The notes under the pieces are model-generated. The model saw only the letters and a program-made list of their open reading frames with translations, had not been told where the DNA came from and made no database searches. The translations under genes and the position numbers were made by a program. Shown here in pieces: positions 23,922-35,972 of a stretch of DNA of 64,000 bases. The stretch is from Echinometra lucunter (lineage: Eukaryota; Echinodermata; Echinoidea; Camarodonta; Echinometridae): positions 334,954 to 398,953 of the forward strand of contig CM057154.1 of the NCBI GenBank assembly GCA_029962745.1, in the 5' to 3' direction. Numbering within the stretch: the first letter of the stretch is position 1; every line of letters starts with the position of its first letter.

Positions 23922-23985
23922 TAATAATAATAATGATAATAATATAATGATAATGATAATAATATAATGATAATGAAAGTAATAT
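23831..23985. repeat. (TAA/TGA)n trinucleotide microsatellite
   Basis: AATAAT runs mixed with GATAAT over about 150 bp, located 110 bp downstream of the B-box protein gene. They explain the poly-Ile open frame on the opposite strand. Confidence 0.95.
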
Positions 23986-24095
23986 TAAAACGAACGTAGG
24001 CCTTGTGGAATAAGAAAGCAGTATAGGGCCTATGTGCCTTACAGGTTGGCCCCCTGGATTCATGGAAATGTAATCAGGTTATGCTGTTTCATGGT

Positions 24096-24935
24096 TTAGT
24101 CTTGGGAGGCCAAAAGTGTCTTCACCAAGCTCCTGAATGGCGCCCCCTTTGACACAACAATTTTTGGTGAGGAATCGAGGAGAGATTTGATCTCTGTCTT
24201 CGCACTTTCATAAGCCACTTTCCTATCCTGTAAATCACCTTTTAACTTTAGTATCACTCTGTTCCTTGGTTCTTCATCTCGTAGAAGCATTGCATGTACA
24301 TCACCTTTCATCTTCTCTAATTCCTGGTAGTTATTTGATGCTTCACTTTTCAGCTGCCTTATCTTTGCATCCGCCTGTTCGTTCAGCTGAAGGATGGTTT
24401 TTTCCAACTTTGATATGGCTTCTTCCCTTTCTCGAATGACCTGCCCGACTTCTTCCTCCACTCTAATTTCAACCTCTTTCTTACTTTTGTCGATGACTTT
24501 GTCTATGACTTGAAAGACCTCTCCAAAGGCATTATCCTTTTCGTCTTTGTAGTCTTCCAATTTCTCTCGCACCTGGGTTAACCTTTCCTCCTTCAGGGAT
24601 ACTTCTTGGAGTTGTTCTACCAGGTCGCATCGAATTTCAGCTGAAAATTCCAACAAACCAACCACATCGTGGCCCTCGTGGGTGTCTCCCAAACACTTTA
24701 TACAAAATCCAGTCTGGCAAATTTTGCAGAAGAACTCAACCCTCATGCTGCAATGGTTGGTGCATACCCATTCTGGATCGCCAATGTCTTCTCGACTTGC
24801 TTCCGGTAGGCTGTGGAAGCAATCTTGGCAGAGATTCTGGTTGTCTAGAACGGAACATCTCAGAGATTCGTTTGTTTCTTTTCCGCATCGGTTGCACGGT
24901 AGATTTGTGAAGATACCATCAAGTAATGGTGCCAT
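24096..24935 (-). CDS. B-box zinc-finger/coiled-coil protein (TRIM-like, no RING)
   Basis: 279 residues in one exon. An N-terminal Cys cluster (C14, C17, C27, C36, C39, H41) resembles a type-1 B-box. It is followed by a well-formed type-2 B-box (C58, H61, C70, C73, C78, C81, H86, H89). Residues about 105-250 are heptad-like and charged (EEVGQVIREREEAISKLEK), forming the TRIM coiled coil. There is no RING before the B-boxes and no B30.2, NHL or filamin domain after, so it is shorter than usual TRIMs. It probably cannot act as an E3 ligase alone; self-association or binding to a full TRIM is plausible but inferred. The start is supported by an AACATGG context and a probable 5' UTR acceptor (TTATTACAG) just upstream. 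Echinoderm and mollusc genomes hold many such B-box paralogues. Confidence 0.85.
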   Translation of the reverse strand: MAPLLDGIFTNLPCNRCGKETNESLRCSVLDNQNLCQDCFHSLPEASREDIGDPEWVCTNHCSMRVEFFCKICQTGFCIKCLGDTHEGHDVVGLLEFSAEIRCDLVEQLQEVSLKEERLTQVREKLEDYKDEKDNAFGEVFQVIDKVIDKSKKEVEIRVEEEVGQVIREREEAISKLEKTILQLNEQADAKIRQLKSEASNNYQELEKMKGDVHAMLLRDEEPRNRVILKLKGDLQDRKVAYESAKTEIKSLLDSSPKIVVSKGAPFRSLVKTLLASQD

Positions 24936-25974
24936 GTTGAATGATTTCTCCTATTTCTACTCGCAACTATAGCTGTAATAAATGAAAGATGAAAAGAAAC
25001 ACAAATGTTACTAATACATTATGACGCTACCAACTCAATAATCAAGAGAAATGGTTGTGAAGAGTCAATTTAATTAATTCTCTCACAGACAATCTTACCA
25101 GCCCTCTGAGGCTCTGACCAAATATACATATATATATATATATATATATAGTGAAAGAAATGAAAATGTTTATTATTTACAAGGGAGTTGCCAAAGTTGT
25201 TTGCATTTGTCAAATTTCTTTCAATATATATATATACATATATACGATGCATAAAAATTAAAAAACATCAAAGGTCTAGACACCAATATAAATAGTGTTA
25301 AAGATCTGAATTAGATTATTTTTTTATGCAAGAGAAATTAGCAGCATCATGATTGATTGAATAATACAAGGTATCCATGTTCCAGGGGACATTCCCACCG
25401 TAAACATGGTAAAGTCGACCGGAATCCTCTCCACTCTCCAGAATGTAATTAGATAAAATAATATCTACACTCGAATAGCAAAATAAACAAATACTAGTAG
25501 TGAACATTCTATGCAAAATATTTAATGAACTGAATCAAATGAAGTACCTTAACGATCCTTTGAAGAAGAAAACCAAAAGAACAAAATGGCGTCTGCTATA
25601 CGCATTGTAAACAGCTCTATCTGACGTCTATCCTCTAAGGGGGAATCCCCGTTTTACAGGTTGGACAAACGAATACGACACAATTTTTCTCTAGAAAGCC
25701 TTTCGCCCTGCTTTGTTAACACAATGAATTAAAAAAAATACAAGGGCTTTCAGGCTCCAGTTCTTTTTCAAAGTGACGTAGGGTATTGTTCTCCCCTGCT
25801 TGAATATAAACACTATTGCATTGAATTTCGAGTGCACCCAAAATGATGAATGATCTCCGCTCAAGTAGAGGCAGTAATGTAATATTTTGTCGATGGTGAC
25901 TAGATTGTTGGAAGATTTCAAAGTATGAAACTTTATGTAATATGTACATTGTCATCTTAGAACAAAAAGAACCA

Positions 25975-26935
25975 AAAGGTTTTTTTTGTTGTTGTTGTTG
26001 TTGTTGCTCGCTCGCTCATAAAATCTAGAAACAATATGGTCAAGCTGATAGGGCAGCAAGCACTCTTATTCCAGTAGCGAGATGCCCGAATATTAATTTT
26101 TGGACAGCTGTCCGACTATCCTCGAATTGTCCAGGAAGATGTATATTATACATGTATAAATCGTGTAGTGTATTGTGGTGACGAATCTACGTTTAAAGGG
26201 TTTTTTTCTTCTTCTTCCTTTTTTTTTTTCGGTCACTCGATTCGCTCGCTCTTAGAAACAGAATGGTTTCGGACGGCAAGCAAGGTGCCTAACCAGAGTC
26301 ATATTCGGCAGATAGGTGATCGAATATACTTATTTATAGATCTTATCAGCGTATAGTGTATTTTGATGACGAAATAACACTTCTACCACGAAAAAAGTTA
26401 TATTTTTCCCCGATGGCTGCGCTGGCTCTTATAATATTTAGATACAGGATGGTTTCGGAAAGCTAACGAATTCGGCGAGCGAAGTGACCACATAATCATG
26501 CTAGGCCCATGGCGTATTTTGATGACAAATTGTCACTTCCGAAAGGAGTGTATATTTTTCCTCGCTTGCTGCGCTCGCTCGTATAATATTTATACGGGAT
26601 GGTTTCGGAAAGCGAAAAAAATTCGGCGAGTGAAGTGAACGAATATATATATAATCCTACATGTATTTCTAAATATCTCATAGACCTATAGTGTATTTTG
26701 ATGATGAATAACACTTCTACTGCCAAGAGAGTGTGTTTTCCTCTCTTGCTTTGCTCGCTCGCTCGTAATATCTAAAACATGATTGTTTCGGACAGCAAAA
26801 ATTTGGACCAGTTAGGTGCCAAATTAGAGATTTGGCAGCGAGGTTACCAAATATTTTGATGACAAATTAACATTTCTTTCAAAAGTGAATATTTTGTCTC
26901 GCTCGCTTCGCTTTCTCGCAAAATTAAAAAAACAG
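25975..26935. repeat. ~175-bp tandem repeat array, about six diverged copies
   Basis: The recurrent core GTATTTTGATGACRAA, then CACTTC, appears near 26167, 26353, 26512, 26689 and 26851. Each is followed by a TTTTTC/TTTTCC segment, a CTCGCTCG-type block, then GGATGGTTTCGGAAAGC-like sequence. Spacing is 160-186 bp. No coding capacity. Confidence 0.75.
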
Positions 26936-27842
26936 CAAGGTTCATAATTTAGTGAGAGGTGTCATTTCCCCCCAAATTAAAAAAAAAAGAAAGAATTGAC
27001 CTCGACGGCAAGGGACTTCGCGCTAGTGGAGTGCGCCTAAATTGAAATTTTCTGGGTGTGTGTGTGTGCTTTAGTTCCCCCCCCCCCACTTCAGAAAGCT
27101 CCCTACGCCTATGGACACGAGGTGTTATAATGTGGACCATTTATCTCCCAAACAGTATCAAAGGTCCGTTATGGCTTACGCACCCCCCCCCCCTGAAAAA
27201 TCCTGGCTACGGGCCTGTATTGATTCTCATTTCTTCATCTCTTCCAACCGATGAGGAGGTGTTTATGTAGATTTGTATTGATTCTATATCCTGTTTTCTT
27301 TCCAGACGAAATGTTTGTTGGTTGATAGATTGATTGAATAAATTTTGTAAGAATGAAAAAAAAGAAAACTTAGTCACATCGGATTCGTACTTAGTATGAA
27401 GCTTGTGTTATAGCAATTTACGCCAGTACGATTCGGTAAGAGTTTAAAAATGGTATTCTTGACATACTTTTCTACGGTTGGTTCAATAGATAAAAAAACA
27501 TATCTAGGCCAACAGCGATATGAGAGGGTGAGGATGCACCATTTGTTTGTTTGTTTGTTTGATTTTATTTCTGCGTTCAAATGATAACAAATGCAAATCA
27601 ATTCATGATTACATAAACATTACATAAATAAAATATCATGTACAAAATATGCTATACAATAATCATAATGAAGCATACAAACAATAACACTTCGAGGTAA
27701 ATCATATGTAAAACGCAAGAGGCCACAATCATTTCAGCTGATGACCTTACTTTTATACCTTTGCGCTTTGCCTTTCAATATAATTATGTGACTTCCTCTT
27801 ACCTTTTGCGGTATCGGGCTTGATCTGACTTGATCGAGTTGA

Positions 27843-27994
27843 CAGGGTCCCATTTCATAAAACTTGTTATCAGTAACAACTGCCACATTCCTATGACAAA
27901 TTTGCTCTCAGCCAATCAGATGCAAGGATTTCAGTAGCCTATAATTGTTATTGCAACTTGTTATTGATAACAAGTTTTATGAAATGGGGCCTGA
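27843..27994. mobile_element. Short TIR MITE, family C copy 1
   Basis: The left end CAGGGTCCCATTTCATAAAA and right end TTTTATGAAATGGGGCCTG are inverted. The interior contains CTTGTTATCAGTAACAAC and CTCTCAGCCAATCAGATG. A second copy is in RNF185 intron 2 (38619-38770). Confidence 0.85.
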
Positions 27995-28560
27995 CCGGCA
28001 GTGGGAACCTAGCTTTAGAAAAGAGGTACTTTTTTTTTCTTTCAAAAAGTTTGAAACATACCATGCAGGTCATAATGGTTCATTTATGACACTTTCTTAC
28101 TGAGATCTATATTTGCATAGTGATTTGACAAAGTACCGTAATAATAAAGAAATTGAATTTTGATTGAAAACTAACCTTTATTCCACTATTCTTTTTAAAA
28201 ATATGTCTTTTCCTTCTATTTGTATAGTCAAAATTAGACCATATAGGAGTAGCCTGCCAAAAAAGAGAAGTATACCAAACATGGCAAACAAAATAAGGTG
28301 TTTAAGGCAGGCTTATGTCCAAAGGGTGCGTGCGCGGAGCGGGATGGGAGTGGGGAGGGAACGGGGATGGCCGCACCCTTTCGAGAGAAGCCCCCCCCCC
28401 CCGGTTGTCTCGAAAGGGTGGATTGCGTGTGGGGAGTGAAATTAACGCACCCATTCGTGGAAACCGGGGGGGGGGGGACTTGTCTCGAAAGGGTGTGTTG
28501 AGTAGTCTGATGTACCAGCCATCTGTTGTTAATGTAAGTTTTAAAAAAAAAACAATAAAT

Positions 28561-29039
28561 AAAAAAAAGTAGGAAAGGAGACAGGCAGTTGGCTATCATC
28601 TGATAGGGGTGTCCAAGGCAGGCGCGGATCCGGGGGGGGGGGGCGAGCGGGCCTTGGCTCCCCCCCCCCGAAAAAGAAAGGCCCCCCCCCCCCAAAAAAA
28701 AAAAAAAAAAAAAAAAGAAGAAGAAGAAGAACGCCGAAATGGGAAATGTAATGTACAACCTTTTTTTTTTTTCTTTTTTTGCTATTCTTACACTCAAGAA
28801 CGCAGAAGCAATTTTCTGCACCCGTACACACCTACACACACACACACACACACAAACTAATTTGGTTGTGATTGCTTGATTGCTTGAAGTGCACATGTTG
28901 TTGTCCCTCCATGCTGAATGGAAATATGACTTTCTATTGTGCCTCATCTGTCCTTCGGAAATGCGCATTCCATTACGAAATCAGCCTCATGCACATCTTT
29001 AATTTGCGACAGTAAGAAACTGAAGGAAGATATTTGCAA

Positions 29040-29090
<51 letters not shown>

Positions 29091-30020
29091 GGTGCATAAG
29101 ATTGCTTCTGCGTTCTTGAGTGTAAGAATACTCATAAACAAAATGCCTCTTCACTTTTCTTGGGGGGTGTGGGGCACACATTTCTCCCGTTTTATGCATC
29201 CCACCATAATATTCTAGCAGACAGAAAAGGGGGAATTCTTTCCCACTTGTATATTTTGGGGGATCCTTGGACCAGCCACGGATCCAGGATTTGATGAGGG
29301 GGGCATGGCCATGGAAGATTTTTTTGTAATCTAGCGACTAAAAAAAAAAAAAAAAAAAGGTTGTACATTACATTCCGGCAAGGGGGGGGGGGGGGGTTCA
29401 TAATTTTTTTTTTTTAGTGTGTCGTAAAAACCTTATTAGGGGAGTAGGCGTATCCTAGTATCCTATTACAGGTCCAAAGATTTCGCGACAAGCAAAAAAA
29501 AAAAAAAAAAAAAAAAAAAATTCTAGCAGACAGAAAAGGGGGAATTCTTTCCCACATGTATATTTTGGGGGATCCTTGGACCAGCCACGGATCCAGGATT
29601 TGATAAGGGGGGGGGGCATGGCCGTGGAAGATTTTTTTTTGTAATCTAGCGACTGGAAAAAAAAAAGGTTGTACATTACATTCCGGCAGGGGGGTGCATA
29701 ATTTTTTTTTTTTTTTTTGCGTGTGTCGTAAAAACCTTATTAGGGGAGTAGGCGTATCCTATTACAGGTCCAAAGATTTCGCGACAACCAAAAAAAAAAA
29801 AAAAAGGTTGTACATTACATTTCCCATTTCGGCGTTCTTCTTTCTTTGGGGAGGCCCCCTTTCTTTTTCGGGGGGGCCGAGGTACCCAAAATGGTCAAAA
29901 ATGGGCGGAAAAAATGGGGGGCCAAGGCCCGATCGCCCCCCCCCCCCCGATCCGCGCCTGCCTTGGACACCCCATCAGGTGATAGCCAACTGCCTGTCTC
30001 CTTTTACTTTTTTTCTGGTA
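28561..30020. repeat. Large fold-back structure with nested inverted and direct repeats
   Basis: The outer arms are about 200 bp each: 28561-28770 and 29800-30020 are reverse complements (sharing GGAGACAGGCAGTTGGCTAT, GGTGTCCAAGGCAGGCGCGG, GCCGAAATGGGAAATGTAAT), with poly-G/C and poly-A length differences. Inner arms at 28785-28858 and 29041-29135 are also inverted (TTCTTACACTCAAGAACGCA and an AC/TG run). The right side has an extra direct duplication of ~310 bp starting at 29211 and 29521 (shared ATTCTAGCAGACAGAAAAGG). There is no protein-coding content. Confidence 0.8.
29042..29090. repeat. (TG)n microsatellite
   Basis: About 48 bp of TG dinucleotides, the inverted partner of the AC run at 28836-28854 within the fold-back structure. 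Confidence 0.95.
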
Positions 30021-30878
30021 ATTCCGTTACCGTATCATCAGTAAGAACTCAGCTCATTCACTTGCATATGCTGGACCAAAATATTGGAACTCTCTAGACA
30101 ATTCTATCAGGCAGTGTGTCAGCTTATCTGTTTTTAAACATCAACTAAAATTTTGTATATTGTACACTTATATTGAAACGTGACATTTCGCGCTACATAT
30201 CGTGCTGCATTATTGACATTATTTTTGTTTTCTTTTGTTTCTATATCCTACTACATGTATGTGGATTATTTCTAGACTGGTTTTCTTGGATTCATACACG
30301 TAATGTACATAATGTATAATTTTAGTCTTTTATAGATTTTATATACATACATAACCTCTGTAAGCCTAAACACCTCTTCAACTCTTGATTCTGAGTGTCT
30401 AACTGCTTAAAAATCATCTTAGCGATATTTTAGTATTAATGATAGATCTGTTATTTATTTATACTCACTGCAGACAACTGGATTAGTACCCACCCCCCCC
30501 CCCCCGCCCTTGTATTGTCATGTGTACTTACCTTCCTCTGTCTTACTCTAGTTAGTTGTTTTTTTTAATGTCATTACTGTGTATATATGTATATTTTTTT
30601 CTTGTTTTTTATCTACATTTGTTTGTTTGTTTTAATGCAGATGTTTAATTATATTATATCATACATATTTTGTTGTTGTTACAAAGGTGATCTGTGCTTA
30701 ACAAGCCTTGCTTCTATACAGACCACCTCTTTCCCATATTTTCGATATTTTCAGCTCTTTGTTCATAAGTTTTATTCTTGTTGTTTTTTAACCTTACTGA
30801 TATTGTACATGTATGTATTGTTTTCTGGTTACTGCGGAGAGAAATAAATGAACTTGAACTTGAACTTGAACTTGAACC
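30021..30878 (+). mobile_element. 3' end of a CR1/L2-type LINE
   Basis: 30067-30180 encodes the extreme C-terminus of a non-LTR reverse transcriptase (YAGPKYWNSLDNSIRQC, then SVFKHQLK and a stop). The remaining ~700 bp is a 3' UTR with a GAAATAAATGAACTTGAAC end. It finishes in a short TTGAAC tandem tail at 30849-30877, the 3' microsatellite type used by CR1/L2 elements. It is 5'-truncated at the fold-back structure. Confidence 0.8.
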
Positions 30879-31201
30879 GAGGTGTTATACCATAATATCA
30901 TGAATGTAAGAATAAAATTGTTGGAATAAAAGAGCTCACATGAAAGAATAGGCATATTTACAGAGTATTAAAATGTGAGAAGGGAGTACAAAAGGGGCAC
31001 AGAAAGTCTAAAAATGTTGGTGACAGAATTACACCCTTACCGTGGAATTGCCCAGCTGAGAAAGCATAGCTAGCTATACATGTCTCTGTATTCAGATTTC
31101 CTCAAAAGTCCCTGATTGAAAATTACAGAGGTTTGATTTGTATTTAAATTTTGTGAAAACTTCTACAATATTTTCATATCGTTCATGTCGCCTAATGCTC
31201 T

Positions 31202-31312
31202 TTATCCTTTATCGTTTTATTCCATTATTTATTTATATTCATGATTCATTTATTTATTCATTCATTCATTCATTCATCTATTTATTCATTCATTCATTCA
31301 TTCATTTATTTA
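31202..31312. repeat. (ATTC/ATTT)n tetranucleotide repeat
   Basis: TTCATTCATTCATTCA runs alternating with ATTTATTT, about 110 bp in total. Confidence 0.9.
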
Positions 31313-31555
31313 AATGAGTAATAATAATTGGGTTTTATTAACCCAGGGTAAATGTTTTTTTTAATATATCATCACCAATCCAGTTCTGAAATTGAACCTT
31401 TCAACGTTATTTTTCAACAACATTTTTATCCCGAGTCACGGTGATTATATTCTCGCTTGCTCTGTTGGCATGACTGATTTACTTTGTGTCCGTGACATAG
31501 TACCAGGGGGCGACTCTACGGGGGGGGGCAGAGCGGGGAGACCCCCAATGATTTT

Positions 31556-31960
31556 TCAAGTGATCAAAAAAAAGGGGAGAAAAAAAGAAGAAAAAAGGGA
31601 GAAAGAAGAAATTAGGAGCATCATGGGCCGGGAAAGAGAGGACTGGGTCATGCAACTATATAATACCCCTATGTTTTCATTTAAAATGGGAGATGGGGAG
31701 GGTGGGATGGGGACCAGAGATTCGGATGAGAGCGGGATGAGAGAAAGCATGAGAGACCTCAAAAGAGAGAGTGTGTGTGAAGGAGAAATAGAGTTTTTTT
31801 TTTTTTTTTTTTTTTTTATCGTTTTTAAGAGATAGAGGGAGGGAGGGAAAACAGAGAGGGAGAGAGAGGGGGAGTGTGTAATAATGACAGGGGTAGAGAG
31901 CGGGGTTGAGAGAAACGGAAAGAGAGCCTGGAACTAGAGATAAAAGAAGGGGTGACCGTG
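31556..31960. repeat. Purine-rich low-complexity tract
   Basis: GAGA, GGGA and A-rich segments, with a T run at 31795-31818. The apparent open frame across it is low complexity (RKKEEKREKEE-like) and is not considered a gene. Confidence 0.7.
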
Positions 31961-33268
31961 AGTGAGGTGACCGAGCTACTGAATCAAAGATTATTTCAAT
32001 TCTGTGCACGCTTCAAGACTAAAGAGGGCGTTTACTGGCACCTATGACTGTACTAGCACACGTAATGCCTAATGGAAACAGTACAGAAAAAGCAAGTAAG
32101 TGGGAGTGACAAAAACGATCTGCTTCTGATCTGCTGTTTATATTGCCTAAACAATTATCTTTTTTGGTAAGTTTACTCAATTAAAGCTAATCTTGCTAAT
32201 GTTGTATTTTTATTAAATTGTAATTAAGTGCGTGGAACACTGGAATATACGGCTCTGTGTCACTGTGAACTGAGTTCCTGTCTTAATTAATGTGCATCTG
32301 CAAGTTCTTGCTAGCTATGCGGTGTTTTACTGTGTAACTTGTAACTTAGATCTAACTGTTAGATCTAGTTGTATTAGCGTGTAACGTTATGACTATGACT
32401 AAAGTATGACCTGTATTGTGTGACTGTAAAAGTTGGTGTATAGATGGGGGGGGGGGGGGGAGGGGGGTCCTTTGTCTGCACACCTAATATTTCACTTAAA
32501 ATTGACAAACTTCCTTTTTGTATTCCTCTAATGGCTGACCTCATTTTAATCCTCGTATCCTAACGTTAGGGAGTAACTGCTAATCTCATCAAAATCTGAA
32601 CAAGAACAATGTGATTTTTAGTTTTACAAGAAAAGGCGATGATGTAAAATGAGGAAGGTGCCCTTGTCTGCGCACTCATTTACTTTACACGCAGTTCGGG
32701 ATTTTTTTGCATGAAAGTGGCATTTTCAAGGCATGTGCGTAAAAAATACATAAAATAGACGCTTTTCACCCGTTTTTCCTCATTTTTTCAGCGATACATA
32801 TCGCTAAAATTGATTTAAAGATGATTGTGTTCGTTGCGTCTTTTGTGATGTTAGAATCGCGCAGTTACGCATATGTGCAGACTTGGGCACTGCGCAGACA
32901 AGGAGCATCAGACCATACGATGTACATACATAGGTTTACGTAGCTTGGAGGCTTCTGGAGAGTAAAAAAAAAAAAAAACGCTAAGGGGTCTAATGCTACT
33001 TGAGCTTCTCGCCAGAAAAAAATCCACACATGTCAAGGTCAAGGACATGTGATGCCACTCCTGAGGATGGGGATGGGTGGGGGGATTCCCCTCCCGCGCG
33101 AACCGCGGGATGGGAGCGTGACCCGAAGCGGAGACTTATAAGTTATAGGGGAGATACTTGCAGCACTAGGAGCTCTGAAGCCCTAGATCAGTATATAAAT
33201 ACAAGATATGGGAGAGCAGGAGATGTCTGGCCTAATAGTGGAAATTAAGCCTGTGCATTAAAGACATT

Positions 33269-33566
33269 CAGTTGTGGGCTTTCATGGGGAGTGGATTATA
33301 ATTTGCTGACACCAGACTTTGTGAAAAGCACTGGAAATACCTGTAGTAGATCTACATTTCTGGAGCACAGCAAAACAAGCTATCCCACCATAACATTCTT
33401 TGGCCTGCTTCAGGCATTCTCGGGCCAGGGAAAGTGAGATAATGACTTTGGAATATACAGAGCATTACATAAGGTCTGTTAGTCATAAAACTCATAGTGA
33501 TGGACAACACCTGTTACTAGGTAAGCACCCATGGTGTCAAATTTCCCCATGAAAGCCCACGACTGA
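33269..33566. mobile_element. ~300-bp TIR element
   Basis: The left end CAGTTGTGGGCTTTCATGGG is mirrored by CCCATGAAAGCCCACGACTG at the right. The next inner block (TGACACC near 33308; GGTGTCA at 33533) is also inverted. Non-coding; the target duplication is not clear. Confidence 0.7.
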
Positions 33567-33755
33567 GCATCTTAAATATATTTTTCTACCCTTGTACACT
33601 TGTAGCCATATGGATGGATACATGTGTACCTGTTCAGAATTTGTAAGCAGTGTTGTCACTGACCACATCAAGTGACCACATCATATTGGGTGATTTCAAG
33701 TTCGATGTTGAAAGCTGGTGTTGGTGTTGTGAGAACACCAACACCAGCCTCTAAC

Positions 33756-35465
33756 CAAGGCTCCACACTAACTTTTTCTCTTGGTGGCCCGTTTGGGCCA
33801 CCAAAATTATCATTTCTTTTTTTTTTGGTGGCCCGAGAACGAAATTTGGTGGCCCGAAAAAAACAAAGAAAAACATAAGAAATTTAATGATTATAATAAA
33901 ATGTTGTTAGAATGATTAAAACCCATTGTTTTACCCTCTATGCCCTGAAATAATCATATTCAATGATATACATGTAGTTGCAGATTATTTTATGATTCTT
34001 CCTTTCAATGACCCTTCAATGTAGGGCTGTTTTGAAAGTTTTGGTATTTGTTTAAACGATCATTTTTTTTGACGATTAATCGACTACTCGGTACTTTCAT
34101 TTGGCCAGTCAGCCGACCACTAGCTGTTCATAGCCTGCAACCACTCAGCCCCGTGCCGGAGCTGCACCTGCGCTGCAGCACCGGAGTGAGGCCCATACCC
34201 ATATAACAGCGTGTGCAATATCCCTAACGGTAATGTCCGATTTTCATAAAGAAACTTGGCAATAAAGCAGCTTTTAAGAGAACTGTATTGCTTGTCCAGT
34301 TCATAAAAATTCAAATCATAGCCTCCTACCTATTTTTGTGAGGACCGAATAAAAAATCCTGGTCAAATAAAGCCAAAGAGATCGGCATTTGCTTGATATT
34401 TCATCGATAATCGGTGAAATCATGTTTGTTAGCTGACAAGAGATGGCGCCAACCCGGAAGTGGAGCATAACAGTCAGTGCACAAAATCCCATTAGGCCGT
34501 GTTGAAACTACGTATACATAACGATGAAAGCGCTAAGCAGTCATTTGAAATCGAACTCCAATGATTGAAATCCCCATCACAAATCGCCAGCAAGGGCATA
34601 TAACTAACGAACAAGCGCTTACTTGCAAGTATGAATGTTTTTTTTCTTGTTAATATCCTTTCGTCTTCGTTCATTGCTATGTTCCAAAAATATTTTGTCA
34701 CACTGACTGTGATAGCATATCTTTGATTACGTTAGTGAGCTCACATGCTTACGGTACATATCGCTGGTGCAATGCGCGATTTAGTCGCTCTCTCACACAC
34801 ACACACACACATTAGGGCTTAGGGCTTCCGAATATTATTGAAACACTCGTTTTCGCTGCGCGAGACATAAGAGTTTGGTGATCAAAAAAATATTCTCATG
34901 TGAATGTAAGGCATCTAAATGACATAATCACACCTTAAAACTTTGAAATGGAGAGAAGCATTCTTGATTTCATTAATGATTTCGCATTTTTGATGGATCA
35001 TTCTGAAGTTCAAGCTATGTTTCCGAGTAGTCGATAAAAATTTTATTATTCGTGTAGTGATATTTTCGGACGTTTAATCGTGTACTAGACTCGAAACAGG
35101 CCTAGAATGTTGCGCGGAAAATACACACGGCCGCAGACCAAGGCCTATATATACTGCCATAAGACTAATCTAACTTTCATTTGAGGTCGGCTAGCTCACC
35201 GCAACAAGATCCAGGTGCAATTAGAGTGGTGTTGCGCTAACTCAAACTGCATCGTCGCTGATGAACCGCGAACAAACTGACTTGCAATTTGGATCGCGGA
35301 AGGAGCTAAAATGTGTACAATTAACACGCACGTAAATTGCGTTAACTTAAAATTTTCTGGTTGCCCGATTCGGGCCACCAAAGTTATCACTTCTTGAAAA
35401 ATGGTGGCCCGGGAGCCAATTTTGGTGGCCCCGGGCCACCGGGCCACCGCTAATGTCGAGCCTTG
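33756..35465. mobile_element. hAT-like non-autonomous element, nested
   Basis: The left terminus CAAGGCTCCACACTAAC and right terminus GCTAATGTCGAGCCTTG are imperfect inverted repeats. CTCTAAC flanks both sides (33749-33755, 35466-35472). Subterminal GGTGGCCCG and GGGCCACC blocks occur at both ends. The 1.7-kb interior has no transposase. The CARGG terminus and 7-8-bp duplication suggest the hAT group. Confidence 0.8.
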
Positions 35466-35549
35466 CTCTAACACCGTACTTGAAATCAGGCTGGTGTTGG
35501 GGTTGACGTCACAAATTATGACATATTTCCGGTAGACTGTGTTGTCTGC

Positions 35550-35712
35550 TGGTATACAAATAATGAATGTTTATGAGTGCAATGGACAGAATATTTCATG
35601 AGGTGAAAGATGAAATGATCCATTCAATAATGGATCAATAATTTCATCTTTCACCGAATGAAATATTCTGTCCATTGCACGAATGAAAAAAACATTCATT
35701 ATTTGTTTTATA
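35550..35712. repeat. Near-perfect hairpin (long inverted repeat)
   Basis: AAATAATGAATGTTTATGAG, then GTGCAATGGACAGAATATTT on the left arm, is mirrored by AAATATTCTGTCCATTGCAC and CATTCATTATTTGTTT on the right arm. The loop is only a few bases around 35630. Each arm is about 75 bp. Confidence 0.85.
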
Positions 35713-35972
35713 TGACACCTAAAAATAGATCAAATTGCAATAAATCAATAGCGCTATACGCTAGCGCGCTGTTCACTGCAAACGCAATCGTTTTACGTAA
35801 GTAGTGTACCGGGCTCTCGGCCAGCGTGCAATGGAGCAAATCGTATGGATCCAACATTGCACGGTAAATGGAGCCACTTTTGCACGATTGATGACGTCAT
35901 AGTGCAATGGGACAAATGATGAATATCAAACAACCAATCAAATGACAGGGATCTATCTAGGTGTCATATAAT
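35708..35972. mobile_element. Short TIR element next to the hairpin
   Basis: TATATGACACCTAAAAATAG at 35709 and CTATCTAGGTGTCATATAA at about 35952-35970 are inverted repeats. The interior repeats the hairpin's GTGCAATGG motif. It may be one half of a larger palindromic element that includes 35550-35712. Confidence 0.6.

Noticed and set aside
27540..27720. Possible LINE end beginning with TTTGTTTG repeats
   Set aside because: Only low-complexity similarity; no coding remnant or defined end could be shown.
31392..31835. 147-residue plus-strand open frame
   Set aside because: Low-complexity purine-rich sequence ending in poly-Phe; no conserved segment.
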